From Gemmatimonadaceae bacterium (lineage in GTDB: Bacteria > Gemmatimonadota > Gemmatimonadetes > Gemmatimonadales > Gemmatimonadaceae), in assembly GCA_020851455.1 (NCBI GenBank), contig JADZCT010000037.1, forward strand, positions 62,001 through 126,000: a DNA stretch of 64,000 nucleotides. The letters are read 5' to 3'. This document shows positions 9,044-18,512 of this stretch, piece by piece; position 1 is the stretch's first letter, and each line of letters starts with the position of its first letter. Both the position numbers and the translations under genes were made by a program. Under the pieces are notes generated by a model that searched no databases, was not told where the DNA came from, and saw only the letters and a list, made by a program, of their open reading frames with translations.

Positions 9044-9675
9044 TGTACACGCTCCGCGAGATCTTCTACACGCTGCAGGGTGAAGGCCACCACGCCGGGC
9101 GGCCCGCGGTGTTTGCGCGGTTTTCCGGGTGCAACCTATGGACGGGCCGTGAGGAGGACCGCGCCTCCGCGACGTGCAGGTTCTGCGACACGCAGTTCGT
9201 TGGCACCGGCCCCGATGGCGGCCGCTTCGCGACCGCCGACGCGCTCGCGGACGCCGTCCTCGCCCGCTGGCCCGAGGGGGCCGCCGGCGCCCGTCGCTTC
9301 GTGGTCTGCACGGGCGGCGAGCCGCTCCTGCAGCTCGATGCGGCCGCGGTTGACGCGCTGCACGCGCGCGGGTTCGAGGTGGCGGTCGAGACCAACGGCA
9401 CGCAATGCGCCCCGCGCGGACTGGACTGGCTGACGGTGAGCCCGAAAGCCGGCGCACCCCAGGTGCTCACGCACGGCGATGAACTCAAGCTCGTCTTCCC
9501 GCAGGACGGGGCGCCGCCTTCCGCGTACGAGCACATGGCATTCACCCACTTCTCTCTCCAGCCGCTCGACGGGCCGGATCGCGAGCGCAACACCGCGGCC
9601 GCGATCGCAGTTTGCCTCGACAATCCCCGCTGGCGATTGTCGCTGCAGACGCACAAGTACACGGGGATGCGCTGA
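9043..9675 (+). CDS. queE: 7-carboxy-7-deazaguanine synthase (radical SAM)
   Basis: A 210-residue radical SAM enzyme that contracts the ring of 6-carboxytetrahydropterin to 7-carboxy-7-deazaguanine. The [4Fe-4S] cluster motif is the widened CX14CX2C type (CNLWTGREEDRASATCRFC), known for QueE, instead of CX3CX2C. Other motifs are FYTLQGEGHHAGRPAVFARFSG, VVCTGGEPLLQ, VETNGT and WLTVSPK. The ATG at 9,043 shares one base with the queC stop. QueE supplies the QueC substrate, so the pair encodes consecutive steps. Confidence 0.95.
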   Translation: MYTLREIFYTLQGEGHHAGRPAVFARFSGCNLWTGREEDRASATCRFCDTQFVGTGPDGGRFATADALADAVLARWPEGAAGARRFVVCTGGEPLLQLDAAAVDALHARGFEVAVETNGTQCAPRGLDWLTVSPKAGAPQVLTHGDELKLVFPQDGAPPSAYEHMAFTHFSLQPLDGPDRERNTAAAIAVCLDNPRWRLSLQTHKYTGMR

Positions 9676-9718
9676 GGGTTCACAACCGGGGGGTTTGTCG
9701 GTATGTTTGAGGGTTCCG

Positions 9719-10324
9719 ATGACCCAAGCGCCCCGCCTTCTTTTTCCGGCCATCGCCGCCTTGCTCGTCGCCGTTTCCGCAGGCGCTCAGGGCGCGCGCC
9801 CGGCTGCGTCGGGCAAGACAGCTGCGACTCCGCGGATGACGGCCGCCCCGAAGGGGCCGATCGCCGCCATCGAAGCGCGCGGCCCGAACCCGGCGGGCCC
9901 CTTCGCACGGCTCACCGAGGTGCAGCGCGATTCGGTCGTTGAGAGCACGCGCGCACTCCTGGGCGTCCGCTACAAGTGGGCAGGCACGGCTCCGGAACGC
10001 GGCGTGGACTGCAGCGGGCTGGTCCGGTACGTGTTCTCGAAGATGGGCATTGACCTGCCCCACAGCGCCGCACAGCTGGCCCGGCTCGGGCAGCCAGTCG
10101 AGCGCGACACATCCGAGATGCGCCCAGGCGACCTGCTCGTCTTCAGCAAGCCGGCGTCAAAGCGCATTTCGCACGTGGGCGTTTACGTCGGCGACGGCGT
10201 CATGGTGCACGCATCGTCCACGAACCGGCGCGTCGTGGAGACCCCCGTCGCCGGTTACGGCCTCAAACTCCGAGGCGTCCGACGCGTGTTCTCCGTGGAC
10301 TCGGCGGGAGCCAGCGGCAACTGA
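9719..10324 (+). CDS. Secreted NlpC/P60 peptidoglycan endopeptidase
   Basis: A 201-residue exported cysteine peptidase. The N-terminal signal peptide is LLFPAIAALLVAVSAGAQG. A disordered Ala/Pro linker precedes the NlpC/P60 domain from about residue 75. The domain has YKWAGTAPERGVDCSGLVRYVF with catalytic Cys98, PHSAAQLARLG, MRPGDLLVF, and His152 in ISHVGVYVGDG. Such enzymes cleave D-Glu/meso-Dap bonds in cell-wall peptides. ATG 9,719 puts the signal peptide at the N-terminus. It lies 43 nt after queE and 157 nt before the TonB receptor. Confidence 0.92.
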   Translation: MTQAPRLLFPAIAALLVAVSAGAQGARPAASGKTAATPRMTAAPKGPIAAIEARGPNPAGPFARLTEVQRDSVVESTRALLGVRYKWAGTAPERGVDCSGLVRYVFSKMGIDLPHSAAQLARLGQPVERDTSEMRPGDLLVFSKPASKRISHVGVYVGDGVMVHASSTNRRVVETPVAGYGLKLRGVRRVFSVDSAGASGN

Positions 10325-10481
10325 CGCGCTGGAGCCGGGGAGCACGCGGACGCAATCCGCGCTTGCCAACACCGGCGCAGCCCCCAAAGTTGTAGGCCAT
10401 CCGGCGCAGCTTCGGCCGACGCAAGTCCAGCGGGCTGGCGGTTCCGCGCCCGCTCCCCCAACTCGCCTTGACGAGGTGAAC

Positions 10482-13310
10482 ATGGTTCGGAGGATCGTTG
10501 GCAACCTGCTGGCCGGCGCGCTGCTCATCGCGGCCGCCCGCGCCGCTGGAGCGCAAGGTTCGCTCGCGGGGAAGGTGACCGACGGCGACAAAGGCACGCC
10601 AATCGCGAGCGCGAATGTCCAGGTGATGTCCGGGCTCACGGTCGTCGGCCGGGCGCAGACGGGCGACGACGGCACGTACCGCGTTTCGGGCGTGGCCGAC
10701 GGCACCTACGCCGTGGTCCTGACGCGAATCGGCTACTCCGCGCGCCGCATCGAAGGCGTCGCCGTCTCCGGCGCGTCAACGGCGAACTTCACGATGGTCG
10801 AGTTCGCGTCGCGGCTGAATGCCGTGGTAACGACCGCCAACCGCGGCGCCGAGCCGCAGAAGGAACTCGACATCCCGGCGTCGCTCTCGGTGGTGTCGGC
10901 CGATGCGCTCGACTCCAAGCCCGCGCCAACGATCGCCGGGTACCTCGAGTCCGTGCCAGGGCTGAGTGTGTCGTCCGGCGGCATCCTGCAGAGCAACATC
11001 GTCTCGCGCGGATTCAACAACGCGTTCTCCGGCGCGATGCTCAACCTGCAGGACTACCGCTTCGCCGGCGTGCCCTCGCTGCGCGTGAACGTCCCCGCCC
11101 TCTACACGGGAACGATGGACGACATCGCCAGGATCGAGGTGCTGAACGGGCCGGCGTCGTCGCTCTACGGCCCGAACAGCGCCAACGGCGTCATCCACAT
11201 CATCACGAAATCGCCGTTCGAGTCGCAGGGCACCTCGCTCTCGCTCGAGGGTGGCAACCAGTCGCTGATGCATGTGAGCGGCCGCCACGCCGGCGTCTTC
11301 GGCGCGGGGAAGGAATGGGGCTACAAACTCTCCGCCGAGTACTTCAGCGCCCAGGACTTCAAGTACGTGGACCCGAACGAACCGGCTGTTTTCCCCTCCA
11401 CCGCCCCGGCTGGGCGCGCAGGGCAGCCCGTCCAGCGTGACTTCGCGCTCAAGCGGACGAGCGCCGAGGCACGGCTCGACTACCGGCCCAACGACCACCT
11501 CGAGAATATCCTGACTGCTGGCTACACCGACCTCGGAAGCGCCATCGAGATCACTACGGCCTTCGGCGCCGCCCAGGCAAAGAACTGGTCGTACAAGAGC
11601 CTGCAAGACCGGTTCAAGTACAAGAACTTCTTCGCGCAGGTGTTCTGGAACGGCAACAACTCGGGCAACAGCAACGGAAGCGACCTGAACGGCACGTACT
11701 ACCTTCGCACCGGCATCCCGGTGGTGGACAAGTCGAACGTGCTCGTCGGGCAGGTGCAGCAGGCGGGCAGCATCGGCGACTGGAAGCTCGTGGGCGGCAT
11801 TGACTACATCAACACGCAGCCGCGCTCGGAGGGCACGATCTTCGGGCGCAACGAGGGCTCGACCGACATCCACGAGCAGGGTGCTTACATCCAGGGCGCG
11901 TACCCGCTCGCCCCGAAGACGGACCTCACGATTGCGCTCCGCGGCGACCAGAACGACCGCATCACCGGAACGCAGTTCTCGCCGCGAGTGGCGTTCACGT
12001 ACAAGCAGAGCGAGACGGCGAACTGGCGCCTGACGTTCAGCCGCGCGTTCAACTCGCCGGCAAGCTTCTCGTTCTTCCTCGACCAGGTGTCGAACCCGAC
12101 CCAGGCGCCGGGCTTCGCGCTGCGCGCGATCGGCAACCCGCCCAAGGAAGGGTGGCAGTTCAACCGCTCGTGCGACGCGTCAATCAACGCGGGGCTCTGC
12201 ATGCGGTCGCCGTTCGTCCCGGGCGGCCCCGGCACGGCGATCGCGTCATCTCCGGCGAACGCCTTCCCTGGCTTCGTCTCGCAGCTCTCGACAATCGCAA
12301 ACCAGCTCCCGGCGAGCACGTTTGGCGACGCGACCAAAAAGGCACAGTTCCTCGGCCTCCTCTCCCAGATGATGCCCATCCTCTCGGCGCTTCGCCCCAC
12401 CGACGCAAACGTCGGGAGCGTCCTCAGGATCGGATCGGCCCCGGTGGCGGCGTCGAGCGTCCAGGACGCGCAGCCGCTCAACGCGTCATTCAACAACACG
12501 TGGGAACTCGGGTACAAGGCAATCCTGCGCGACCGCGTTCGCCTCGCGGTGGACTTCTGGTACCAGATCCGCGGCGACGTCGGCGCGCCGATCGGACAGC
12601 TCAATCCGCTGGTCTTCTACGATCCGAACAAGCTTGGCGCCTACCTCGGCGCGCAGATCGCCACCGCGCTGATCATGCAGGGAATGCCCGCGGCGCAGGC
12701 ACAGGCCACGGCTGGAGCCGCCGCGCCGGCGCTGACGCAAGTCATGGCGGCCCTGCCGCAGGGTTCGGTCGCGCTGAACAACGCCAGGCTCGCCACCGAC
12801 CAGTCCATCATCGCCACCTACACCGCCGGCATCGGCACCATTGACGTGCACGGCATAGACATGGCGCTCGACTGGCAGGTGAGCGATCACTGGGCGCTCG
12901 GCACCACGTTCTCCCATCAAGGCAAGATCGTCTTCCCTGAAGTCGGCGGCACGATCAATCCGCTGATGTCGAACTCGCCGAAGTACAGAGCGACCGGGAA
13001 CGTCAAGTACAGCAACGACCAGAACGGCCTCACGTGGCAGCTCGGAACGCGGTACTCGGACGCGTTCCCCGTGAACTCCGGCCTGCTGAACTCGCTGGGT
13101 AGCCCGCCGAACCCGGCAGGAACGCAGCTCTACCCGCCGATTCCCGCCCAGACACTTTTCGACATGAGCGCAAGCTGGCGCCTCCCGACGCAGCAGAACA
13201 TCACATGGTCCGTCAACGTGCAGAATCTTCTCGACACCAGGGCGGCATCATTCGTCGGAACCGCGCCAGTGGGCCGGCTGGCCCTCACGCGGCTGCAGTG
13301 GAGCTTCTAG
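10482..13310 (+). CDS. TonB-dependent receptor with N-terminal carboxypeptidase-regulatory-like domain
   Basis: A 942-residue outer-membrane receptor. After the signal peptide (LLAGALLIAAARAAGAQG) comes a CarboxypepD_reg-like domain (LAGKVTDGDKGTPIASANVQV..GTYAVVLTRIGY). A plug domain follows (IPASLSVVSADALDSKP, GLSVSSGGILQSNIVSRGF, IEVLNGPASSLYGPNSANGVIHI), then a long beta-barrel ending in LTRLQWSF with terminal Phe. ATG 10,482 is preceded by a GAGGTGAA Shine-Dalgarno. An Ala/Gln-rich stretch (residues ~730-770) is probably an extracellular loop. The substrate cannot be told; no siderophore or SusD-like gene is adjacent. A strong terminator follows. Confidence 0.95.
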   Translation: MVRRIVGNLLAGALLIAAARAAGAQGSLAGKVTDGDKGTPIASANVQVMSGLTVVGRAQTGDDGTYRVSGVADGTYAVVLTRIGYSARRIEGVAVSGASTANFTMVEFASRLNAVVTTANRGAEPQKELDIPASLSVVSADALDSKPAPTIAGYLESVPGLSVSSGGILQSNIVSRGFNNAFSGAMLNLQDYRFAGVPSLRVNVPALYTGTMDDIARIEVLNGPASSLYGPNSANGVIHIITKSPFESQGTSLSLEGGNQSLMHVSGRHAGVFGAGKEWGYKLSAEYFSAQDFKYVDPNEPAVFPSTAPAGRAGQPVQRDFALKRTSAEARLDYRPNDHLENILTAGYTDLGSAIEITTAFGAAQAKNWSYKSLQDRFKYKNFFAQVFWNGNNSGNSNGSDLNGTYYLRTGIPVVDKSNVLVGQVQQAGSIGDWKLVGGIDYINTQPRSEGTIFGRNEGSTDIHEQGAYIQGAYPLAPKTDLTIALRGDQNDRITGTQFSPRVAFTYKQSETANWRLTFSRAFNSPASFSFFLDQVSNPTQAPGFALRAIGNPPKEGWQFNRSCDASINAGLCMRSPFVPGGPGTAIASSPANAFPGFVSQLSTIANQLPASTFGDATKKAQFLGLLSQMMPILSALRPTDANVGSVLRIGSAPVAASSVQDAQPLNASFNNTWELGYKAILRDRVRLAVDFWYQIRGDVGAPIGQLNPLVFYDPNKLGAYLGAQIATALIMQGMPAAQAQATAGAAAPALTQVMAALPQGSVALNNARLATDQSIIATYTAGIGTIDVHGIDMALDWQVSDHWALGTTFSHQGKIVFPEVGGTINPLMSNSPKYRATGNVKYSNDQNGLTWQLGTRYSDAFPVNSGLLNSLGSPPNPAGTQLYPPIPAQTLFDMSASWRLPTQQNITWSVNVQNLLDTRAASFVGTAPVGRLALTRLQWSF

Positions 13311-13351
13311 GCGCGAAGCCAGGCAGAAACGTGTACAGGAAGGCGTAGCGG

Positions 13352-13380
13352 AAGGGGCGGGCCACGACGGCCCGCCCCTT
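13352..13380 (+). terminator. Rho-independent-type hairpin after the TonB receptor
   Basis: A perfect 12-bp stem (AAGGGGCGGGCC with GGCCCGCCCCTT) has a 5-nt loop and lies 41 nt after the receptor stop. There is no long T tract, as is common in high-GC genomes. It separates the receptor from the ABC transporter. Confidence 0.8.
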
Positions 13381-13410
13381 CACGCATTTCCCCTGCGCTA
13401 GCTTTCGAAC

Positions 13411-15264
13411 GTGACTGCACCAGCCGCACCGAAGAAGCCCGTCAACTACGCGAACGCCTGGGCCGAGACGCGGGAACTGCTCCGCGGCCACCGGGCGAGC
13501 CTCACCCTCGGCTTCGCGATCATGATCGTGAACCGCGTGGTCGGGTTCGTGCTGCCGTACACGTCCAAGGTTCTGATAGACGACGTCATCGGGAAGCACC
13601 GCGCCGAGCTGCTCGTTCCGCTCGCGCTTGCCGCCGGCGGCGCAACCGTGGTTCAGGCGGCGACGTCCTTCGCGCTCTCGCAGGTAGTCAGCATTGCCGG
13701 CCAGCGCGCCATCACCGACCTTCGCCGCCGCGTGCAGGCCCGGGTGCTGCGCCTGCCGGTGAGTTTCTTCGACTCCACCCAGAGCGGGATCCTCATCCAG
13801 CGCGTCATGTCCGACGCCGAAGGCGTCCGCAACCTGGTGGGAACCGGGATCGTACAGCTCATCGGCTCGATCTTCACCGCGACGATTGCGCTCGGGGTGC
13901 TCTTCTGGCTCAACTGGCGGCTCACGACGTCCACGCTCGCGGTACTCGCCTTGTTCGGCGGCGTGCTGGCCTATGCCTTCAAGAAGCTCCGGCCGGTGTT
14001 CCGCGACCGGAGCAAGATCTACGCGGAGGTGTCGGGCCGCCTTGGCCAGGCGCTCGGCGGCGCGCGCGTGGTGAAGGTCTATACGGCGGAGAAGCGCGAG
14101 GAGGCGGTGTTCACGCGCGGCGTGAACCGGCTCTTCCGCAACATCGCAAGCACCATCACGGGGACGTCGGCCGTGACCGCCTTCGGCACGCTCTTCGTGG
14201 GCATCATTGGCGTGCTCATGACCGTGATCGGCGGGCGCGACGTCCTTGCCGGAAGGATGACGCCCGGCGACTGGGTGATGTACGTGTTCTTCATCGCGCT
14301 CGTGACCGTGCCGGTGATGCAGCTTGCATCCATTGGCACGCAGATCACCGAGGCGTTCGCTGGGCTCGACCGCATCCGCGATATCATGCAGACGCCCACC
14401 GAGGATGCCGGCGATGCGGCGCGCTCGCCGCTCGCGGGCCTCGACGGCGATATCGCGTTCGACCACGTGTGGTTCGAGTACCGCGAGGGCATCCCGGTTC
14501 TCAAAGACATCAACTTCGTGGCGAAGGAAGGCACCACTACCGCGCTGGTGGGACCCAGCGGAAGCGGAAAGAGCACGCTCATATCGCTGATCATGGCGTT
14601 CGCTCGCCCCCTCAGGGGCCGCATCCTCGTTGCCGGCCATGACCTGCAGTCGGTTCGGCTCAGGGATTACCGGAGACTGCTGGGGGTGGTGCTGCAGGAC
14701 AATTTTCTCTTCGACGGCACTATCGCCGAGAACATCGCGTTCTCGCGCCCCGGGGCGTCCATTGACGATGTCCGCGCCGCCGCGAAGGTTGCGCACTGCG
14801 ACGAGTTCATCTCCCAGTTCCCCGACGGCTACGACACGGTGGTCGGCGAACGCGGGGTGAAGCTATCGGGCGGCCAGCGGCAGCGCGTGGCCATCGCTCG
14901 CGCCATCCTTGCCGACCCGAAGGTCCTTATCCTCGACGAAGCGACGTCGAGCCTCGACTCCGAGGCGGAGGAGCAGATCCGCGAGGGGCTGCTGGCGCTG
15001 CGGCGCGGGCGCACGACCTTCGTCATTGCCCACCGGCTTTCCACCATCACGAGCGCCGACCAGATACTCGTACTCGACGGCGGGAGCATCGTGGAGCGAG
15101 GCACGCACGCCGAGCTTCTGGCGCGCGGCGGCCGCTACCGCCAGCTCTACGACAAGCAGTACCGGATCGAGCGGGACCAGTTCGTGAATCCCGGCGAGGA
15201 CTTCACCCCGGAGCCAGCCGTCGTGGAAACGGCCGCGCGGCCCGTGCGCGCCACGCGGCTGTAG
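13411..15264 (+). CDS. MsbA-type ABC exporter (fused permease and ATPase)
   Basis: A 617-residue half-transporter. The N-terminal six-helix exporter permease spans about 30-320, with the coupling segment RRRVQARVLRLPVSFFDSTQSG. The ATPase domain has Walker A VGPSGSGKST, Q-loop VLQDNFLFDGTIAENI, signature LSGGQRQRVAIARAIL, Walker B VLILDEATSSLD and H-loop IAHRLSTI. It would act as a homodimer exporting lipids, peptides or drugs. MsbA-like lipid flippases are the closest pattern, but substrate cannot be assigned. GTG 13,411 is the start; a weak C-terminal tail follows the ATPase. Confidence 0.93.
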   Translation: MTAPAAPKKPVNYANAWAETRELLRGHRASLTLGFAIMIVNRVVGFVLPYTSKVLIDDVIGKHRAELLVPLALAAGGATVVQAATSFALSQVVSIAGQRAITDLRRRVQARVLRLPVSFFDSTQSGILIQRVMSDAEGVRNLVGTGIVQLIGSIFTATIALGVLFWLNWRLTTSTLAVLALFGGVLAYAFKKLRPVFRDRSKIYAEVSGRLGQALGGARVVKVYTAEKREEAVFTRGVNRLFRNIASTITGTSAVTAFGTLFVGIIGVLMTVIGGRDVLAGRMTPGDWVMYVFFIALVTVPVMQLASIGTQITEAFAGLDRIRDIMQTPTEDAGDAARSPLAGLDGDIAFDHVWFEYREGIPVLKDINFVAKEGTTTALVGPSGSGKSTLISLIMAFARPLRGRILVAGHDLQSVRLRDYRRLLGVVLQDNFLFDGTIAENIAFSRPGASIDDVRAAAKVAHCDEFISQFPDGYDTVVGERGVKLSGGQRQRVAIARAILADPKVLILDEATSSLDSEAEEQIREGLLALRRGRTTFVIAHRLSTITSADQILVLDGGSIVERGTHAELLARGGRYRQLYDKQYRIERDQFVNPGEDFTPEPAVVETAARPVRATRL

Positions 15265-15295
15265 CACTTGCTGCCGGAGCCGGCAGCCGGAGCCG

Positions 15296-15778
15296 CTACG
15301 GAAGCTTGCGGCCGCGCACCTGCGATCCGTCGCCGCCCGACGACCGCCACGCGCCGGTCAGGTCCACGCCCTCGACCTTGAATTCCATTGACACCACGGA
15401 ACCGTCGGGCGAACTGAGCGTCGCCTGCACCACGTTCTCCTTCACGGTCAGCGAATTGAACGGGATCGTGCCGGCCATATCAACGTACAGGGATCCGCCC
15501 CACGTGCCGTCCTCGCGTTTGCCAAGGTAGAGGGTGGCGTCAATCGGTTGCCCGCCATAGCTGAGGGATACGCCGTACGATCCCGCGATGTCCGGCTCGG
15601 CGCTCTTCGCGGGCTCCGGCGCCTTTGGCGGTGCGGCGTCGGCCGCCTGGCGCATCACGGCCGCCACCGCCGGGGAGGGCGGAGCCGGACTCGGCGATGG
15701 CGTTGGCGCAGGACCGGAAGATCCGCTGGCGCACGCGATGCCAAGCGCGGACGAGAGAGCGAAGAGAGTCGGGCGCAT
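15296..15778 (-). CDS. Lipoprotein with C-terminal beta domain
   Basis: A 160-residue lipoprotein: the signal MRPTLFALSSALGIAC places the lipidated Cys at 16. A low-complexity Ser/Pro/Ala linker follows. The last ~95 residues (GSYGVSLSYGGQPIDATLYLGKREDGTWGG..LTGAWRSSGG) read as an all-beta domain with repeated polar strands. Similar small domains are known in predicted secreted proteins, but I do not recognise a named family. It stands alone between convergent and divergent neighbours. Confidence 0.75.
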   Translation of the reverse strand: MRPTLFALSSALGIACASGSSGPAPTPSPSPAPPSPAVAAVMRQAADAAPPKAPEPAKSAEPDIAGSYGVSLSYGGQPIDATLYLGKREDGTWGGSLYVDMAGTIPFNSLTVKENVVQATLSSPDGSVVSMEFKVEGVDLTGAWRSSGGDGSQVRGRKLP

Positions 15779-15904
15779 GGGGAAGGTCGAGTTGGGGTAG
15801 CAAGCCGGGGCGATCACCCCGTTGCTCCACCAATCTACGGGTTCCGTGGCGCGTGGCCATCCCCTCGGCCTGCCAGGCCATGCCCTACGGCGTAATTTGC
15901 GGCC

Positions 15905-16723
15905 GTGAACACCACGCTCCTTGGTGCCCTCAAGCGAATCGAGCAGTTGCGCGAACGGTCGGATTTCTACCGGTCGTGGGAGGTGGCGCTGCGAACGCAT
16001 CATGACGCGGCGCTGTCGGTCCAGGTCATGGATGAACCGCGAGACGCGAAGTTCCGGACTGTGCGCGCGTTCCTTGCCGAGGGAAGCACACGCGGCCGGC
16101 CTGCCGGAGTGGTGGCCAAGATGCACCCGCACCTTTTTCCGCCCCTCGACCAGTTGTTGATTGGCGCCGGAGATTCCTTCGGCACGCTCGCCGACTCATG
16201 CCGCCTGCTCTCGGAGTACTACCTGCGTGACTACGAGCGCATGGTGCGCGTGCGGAGCCGCGTGAGCATTCCGCTCGTCACGTATTTCGCCGCCGTATTC
16301 ATCGTGCCATTCCCGCTGGTATGGGACTACGGCACTCTGGCCTACTCCGCCGCCATCATCGGCGCGGTGGCGCTCATCTTCCTCCTCGGAGGCATCCCGG
16401 TCTCGCTTCTCTATTCATTGTCGGAGAACAGCGCCCGCATCAGCCGGCCGCGCTTCGCGTGGACCCTCGCCGTCGGGCTCGAGGGCGGACTGACCTTCGC
16501 CGGGGCCGCGCGGCTGGCCGCCACCACGAGCGGAATGTCGGCCGTTGGCCGTCACCTCGATGCAGCGCCGTCCAGGTCGCTGAAGGCGATGACGCTTACG
16601 CAGATGCTCGAGCTCGCGGACGCGTGGCCGGAGATGGTGAGCCACGCGCGCAAGGCGGATCTGGCCGGCGAATACATCTCGACGCTGCGACTGTTCGCGG
16701 CAGAACTCGAGTCGCCAGCGTAG
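15905..16723 (+). CDS. GspF/PilC-like inner-membrane protein (single T2SF-like domain)
   Basis: 272 residues. The first half matches the pattern of a T2SF (GspF/PilC) cytoplasmic domain: FRTVRAFLAEGSTRGRP, HLFPPLDQLLIGAGDSFGTL, LSEYYLRDYERM. Two hydrophobic segments follow (IPLVTYFAAVFIVPFPLVW and AYSAAIIGAVALIFLLGGIPVSLLYSL), then a second partly helical domain. Typical GspF/PilC proteins have about 400 residues with two repeats, so this is a shortened or divergent relative. Such proteins are the platform of type II secretion or type IV pili. No GspE or PilB gene adjoins it; the pilin lies 7 kb away. GTG start. Confidence 0.55.
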   Translation: MNTTLLGALKRIEQLRERSDFYRSWEVALRTHHDAALSVQVMDEPRDAKFRTVRAFLAEGSTRGRPAGVVAKMHPHLFPPLDQLLIGAGDSFGTLADSCRLLSEYYLRDYERMVRVRSRVSIPLVTYFAAVFIVPFPLVWDYGTLAYSAAIIGAVALIFLLGGIPVSLLYSLSENSARISRPRFAWTLAVGLEGGLTFAGAARLAATTSGMSAVGRHLDAAPSRSLKAMTLTQMLELADAWPEMVSHARKADLAGEYISTLRLFAAELESPA

Positions 16724-16726
16724 CTG

Positions 16727-17824
16727 CTACGGCTTCCCACCTGGCTTCCACTGCGGCTTCGGTCCGTCGCTAAGCAGCCGCGCCGCGCGCGTCGCCGCAT
16801 TGATCACCGCGGCCATGTGGTCGAAGTCCACCTTGTCAACGTCGTCCGACGGCTGGTGGTAGTCAGTGTGCAGGTTGAACGTCGAAAGCGTGTGCGCCGG
16901 GATCCCGGCGCGGGCGAAGGCGATGTTGTCGCTGCGCTGGAAGAAGTTCTGCTCCGGCCTGCGATCGGGCCCGATCGGCACGCCTGCCGCAGCGAGTTCG
17001 TCACCCATCGTAGACCGCTCGTACCCGGTAAGCCACGCGCGCCCGGAACCGCCGGCAAGCGAGTCGGGCCGCGCGATCATCTCGATCTCGAGATTCGCGG
17101 CCATGCGGTCGAGCGGAATCACAGGGTGCGATATGTACCACCGGGTGCCGAGCAGGCCGCGCTCCTCGCCGATCGTCGCCATGAATACCACGGTTCGGCG
17201 CGGCTTTGGCCCGGCGGCCATCTGGCGCGCTATCTCGAGCACCGCGACGGTACCGGAAGCGTCGTCGTCGGCGCCATTGTAGATCGAGTCGCCGTTCACG
17301 CTCGCGCCAATGCCGAGGTGGTCATAGTGCGCGTCAATGAGGACGTACTCGGCCGCCACGGCGGGATCCGAGCCGTGAATGATTCCGACGACGTTCACCG
17401 CGGGCACCCGCCGAACGGGGGGCACCGTATCGAGATCCGCGAGGGTGGGAAGTACCTTGAACGTCGTTCGCCACACCGGCGGCCCGTCCACGGTCTCGAA
17501 GCGGAACCGGGGCTTGCCGGCCGAGTCAACGCCGTCGCTCACACGGCGGCGCTGGGGAACGGCGACGGAGTCTTTCGCGACGGCGACGCGCTGGAAGAAG
17601 CCGCTGTCGCCCGCGGGCGCAATCCCGGCCTGCGCCATTACGCCGGCGATGAACCTCGCGGCCTTGGCGGCGCCGGGCGTTCCGGTCGCACGGCCAGCCA
17701 TCGAATCGTTGGCAAGCGCGCCAAGGAGCGCGCGAACGCGCTGCGGCGTGGCAGGGGCCTGGGCGGCCGCGACGACTGGCGCCGTCGCGGCAAGCGCTGC
17801 CACCACTGCGAGGGGACGGAGCAT
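16727..17824 (-). CDS. Secreted M28-family metallopeptidase
   Basis: A zinc aminopeptidase or carboxypeptidase-like enzyme of about 365 residues. Signal peptide: MLRPLAVVAALAATAPVVAAAQA. Co-catalytic zinc ligands of family M28 are recognisable: His and Asp in VLIDAHYDHLG, Asp in NGADDDASGT, the catalytic Glu pair in ATIGEERGLLGT, Glu in NLEIEMIARPD, and His in LHTDYHQPSDD. The frame is open upstream to 17,863, and ATG 17,824 was chosen to start at the signal peptide. It converges with the GspF-like gene with only 3 nt between stops. Confidence 0.92.
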   Translation of the reverse strand: MLRPLAVVAALAATAPVVAAAQAPATPQRVRALLGALANDSMAGRATGTPGAAKAARFIAGVMAQAGIAPAGDSGFFQRVAVAKDSVAVPQRRRVSDGVDSAGKPRFRFETVDGPPVWRTTFKVLPTLADLDTVPPVRRVPAVNVVGIIHGSDPAVAAEYVLIDAHYDHLGIGASVNGDSIYNGADDDASGTVAVLEIARQMAAGPKPRRTVVFMATIGEERGLLGTRWYISHPVIPLDRMAANLEIEMIARPDSLAGGSGRAWLTGYERSTMGDELAAAGVPIGPDRRPEQNFFQRSDNIAFARAGIPAHTLSTFNLHTDYHQPSDDVDKVDFDHMAAVINAATRAARLLSDGPKPQWKPGGKP

Positions 17825-17983
17825 ATGGATGAGAAGCATGGATTCAAGGATGCTGGTGGCCACAGGAAGCTACCCGAATCGCCGCGAAGCGTGGTGACGC
17901 CGGAATGAGCCGGGCCGGGCAGGCGGCCGTCGGGCAACTCAACGCCTCTGGCGCGGGCGCACGCGCGGTACGAAGATGAAGGT

Positions 17984-18457
17984 GTGAATGCAGCATCCCA
18001 GCGCGATGCCACGTCGCCCGCCACGACCACGCCCGCACTGCACTTCATGGCGCAGCGCGCGGACCACTGGTCTCCTGCGCTACTCGGCAACGACGCGCTC
18101 GACCGCGCCGTTGGCTCGCTGGAGCGCAAGCGGCGCTCGCTGCGGCGCGCCTCGCTGGCTGCGACGTTGCGGCAGGTGGCGATGGTTGCAGGGCTCGTGG
18201 CGGGCGGGATCGCCGTGATGACGCTCGGTCCGGCTCCCGTCATCGAGTTCATGCAGAGGCGCCGCCCGCTCGCCACCACATGGGACGTCTTCGCATGGTG
18301 GGCGATCGGCCTCGCGCTGCTGGTCGTTGGCGGCGCGGTCGGTATTTCCGCCATCCGCGAGGGCGGGCGTCGGTCCGCCGGATGGCGCAATCGCGCGGCG
18401 GAAGTCGCGCGGCGGCTCGCCGCCGCAAAGGCGGAGCAGCGGTCCCGGCGGCACTGA
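17984..18457 (+). CDS. Two-helix membrane protein of unknown function
   Basis: Not recognised. The 157-residue product has a basic amphipathic region (LERKRRSLRRASLAATLRQ), two predicted membrane helices (VAMVAGLVAGGIAVMTLGP and VFAWWAIGLALLVVGGAVGIS) and a basic C-terminal helix ending RRLAAAKAEQRSRRH. Both termini are probably cytoplasmic. GTG 17,984 is preceded by a GAAGATGAAGG ribosome-binding region. The hybrid kinase gene follows 55 nt later, so they may be co-transcribed. Confidence 0.65.
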   Translation: MNAASQRDATSPATTTPALHFMAQRADHWSPALLGNDALDRAVGSLERKRRSLRRASLAATLRQVAMVAGLVAGGIAVMTLGPAPVIEFMQRRRPLATTWDVFAWWAIGLALLVVGGAVGISAIREGGRRSAGWRNRAAEVARRLAAAKAEQRSRRH

Positions 18458-18512
18458 TCGCGCCACGTCCGGCGATTGCCGCGGGAGCGCTGCCACACCA
18501 TCTTCTCCTTCG

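Noticed and set aside
10325-10481. Cobalamin riboswitch upstream of the TonB-dependent receptor
   Set aside because: No B12-box consensus could be found in the 157-nt leader.
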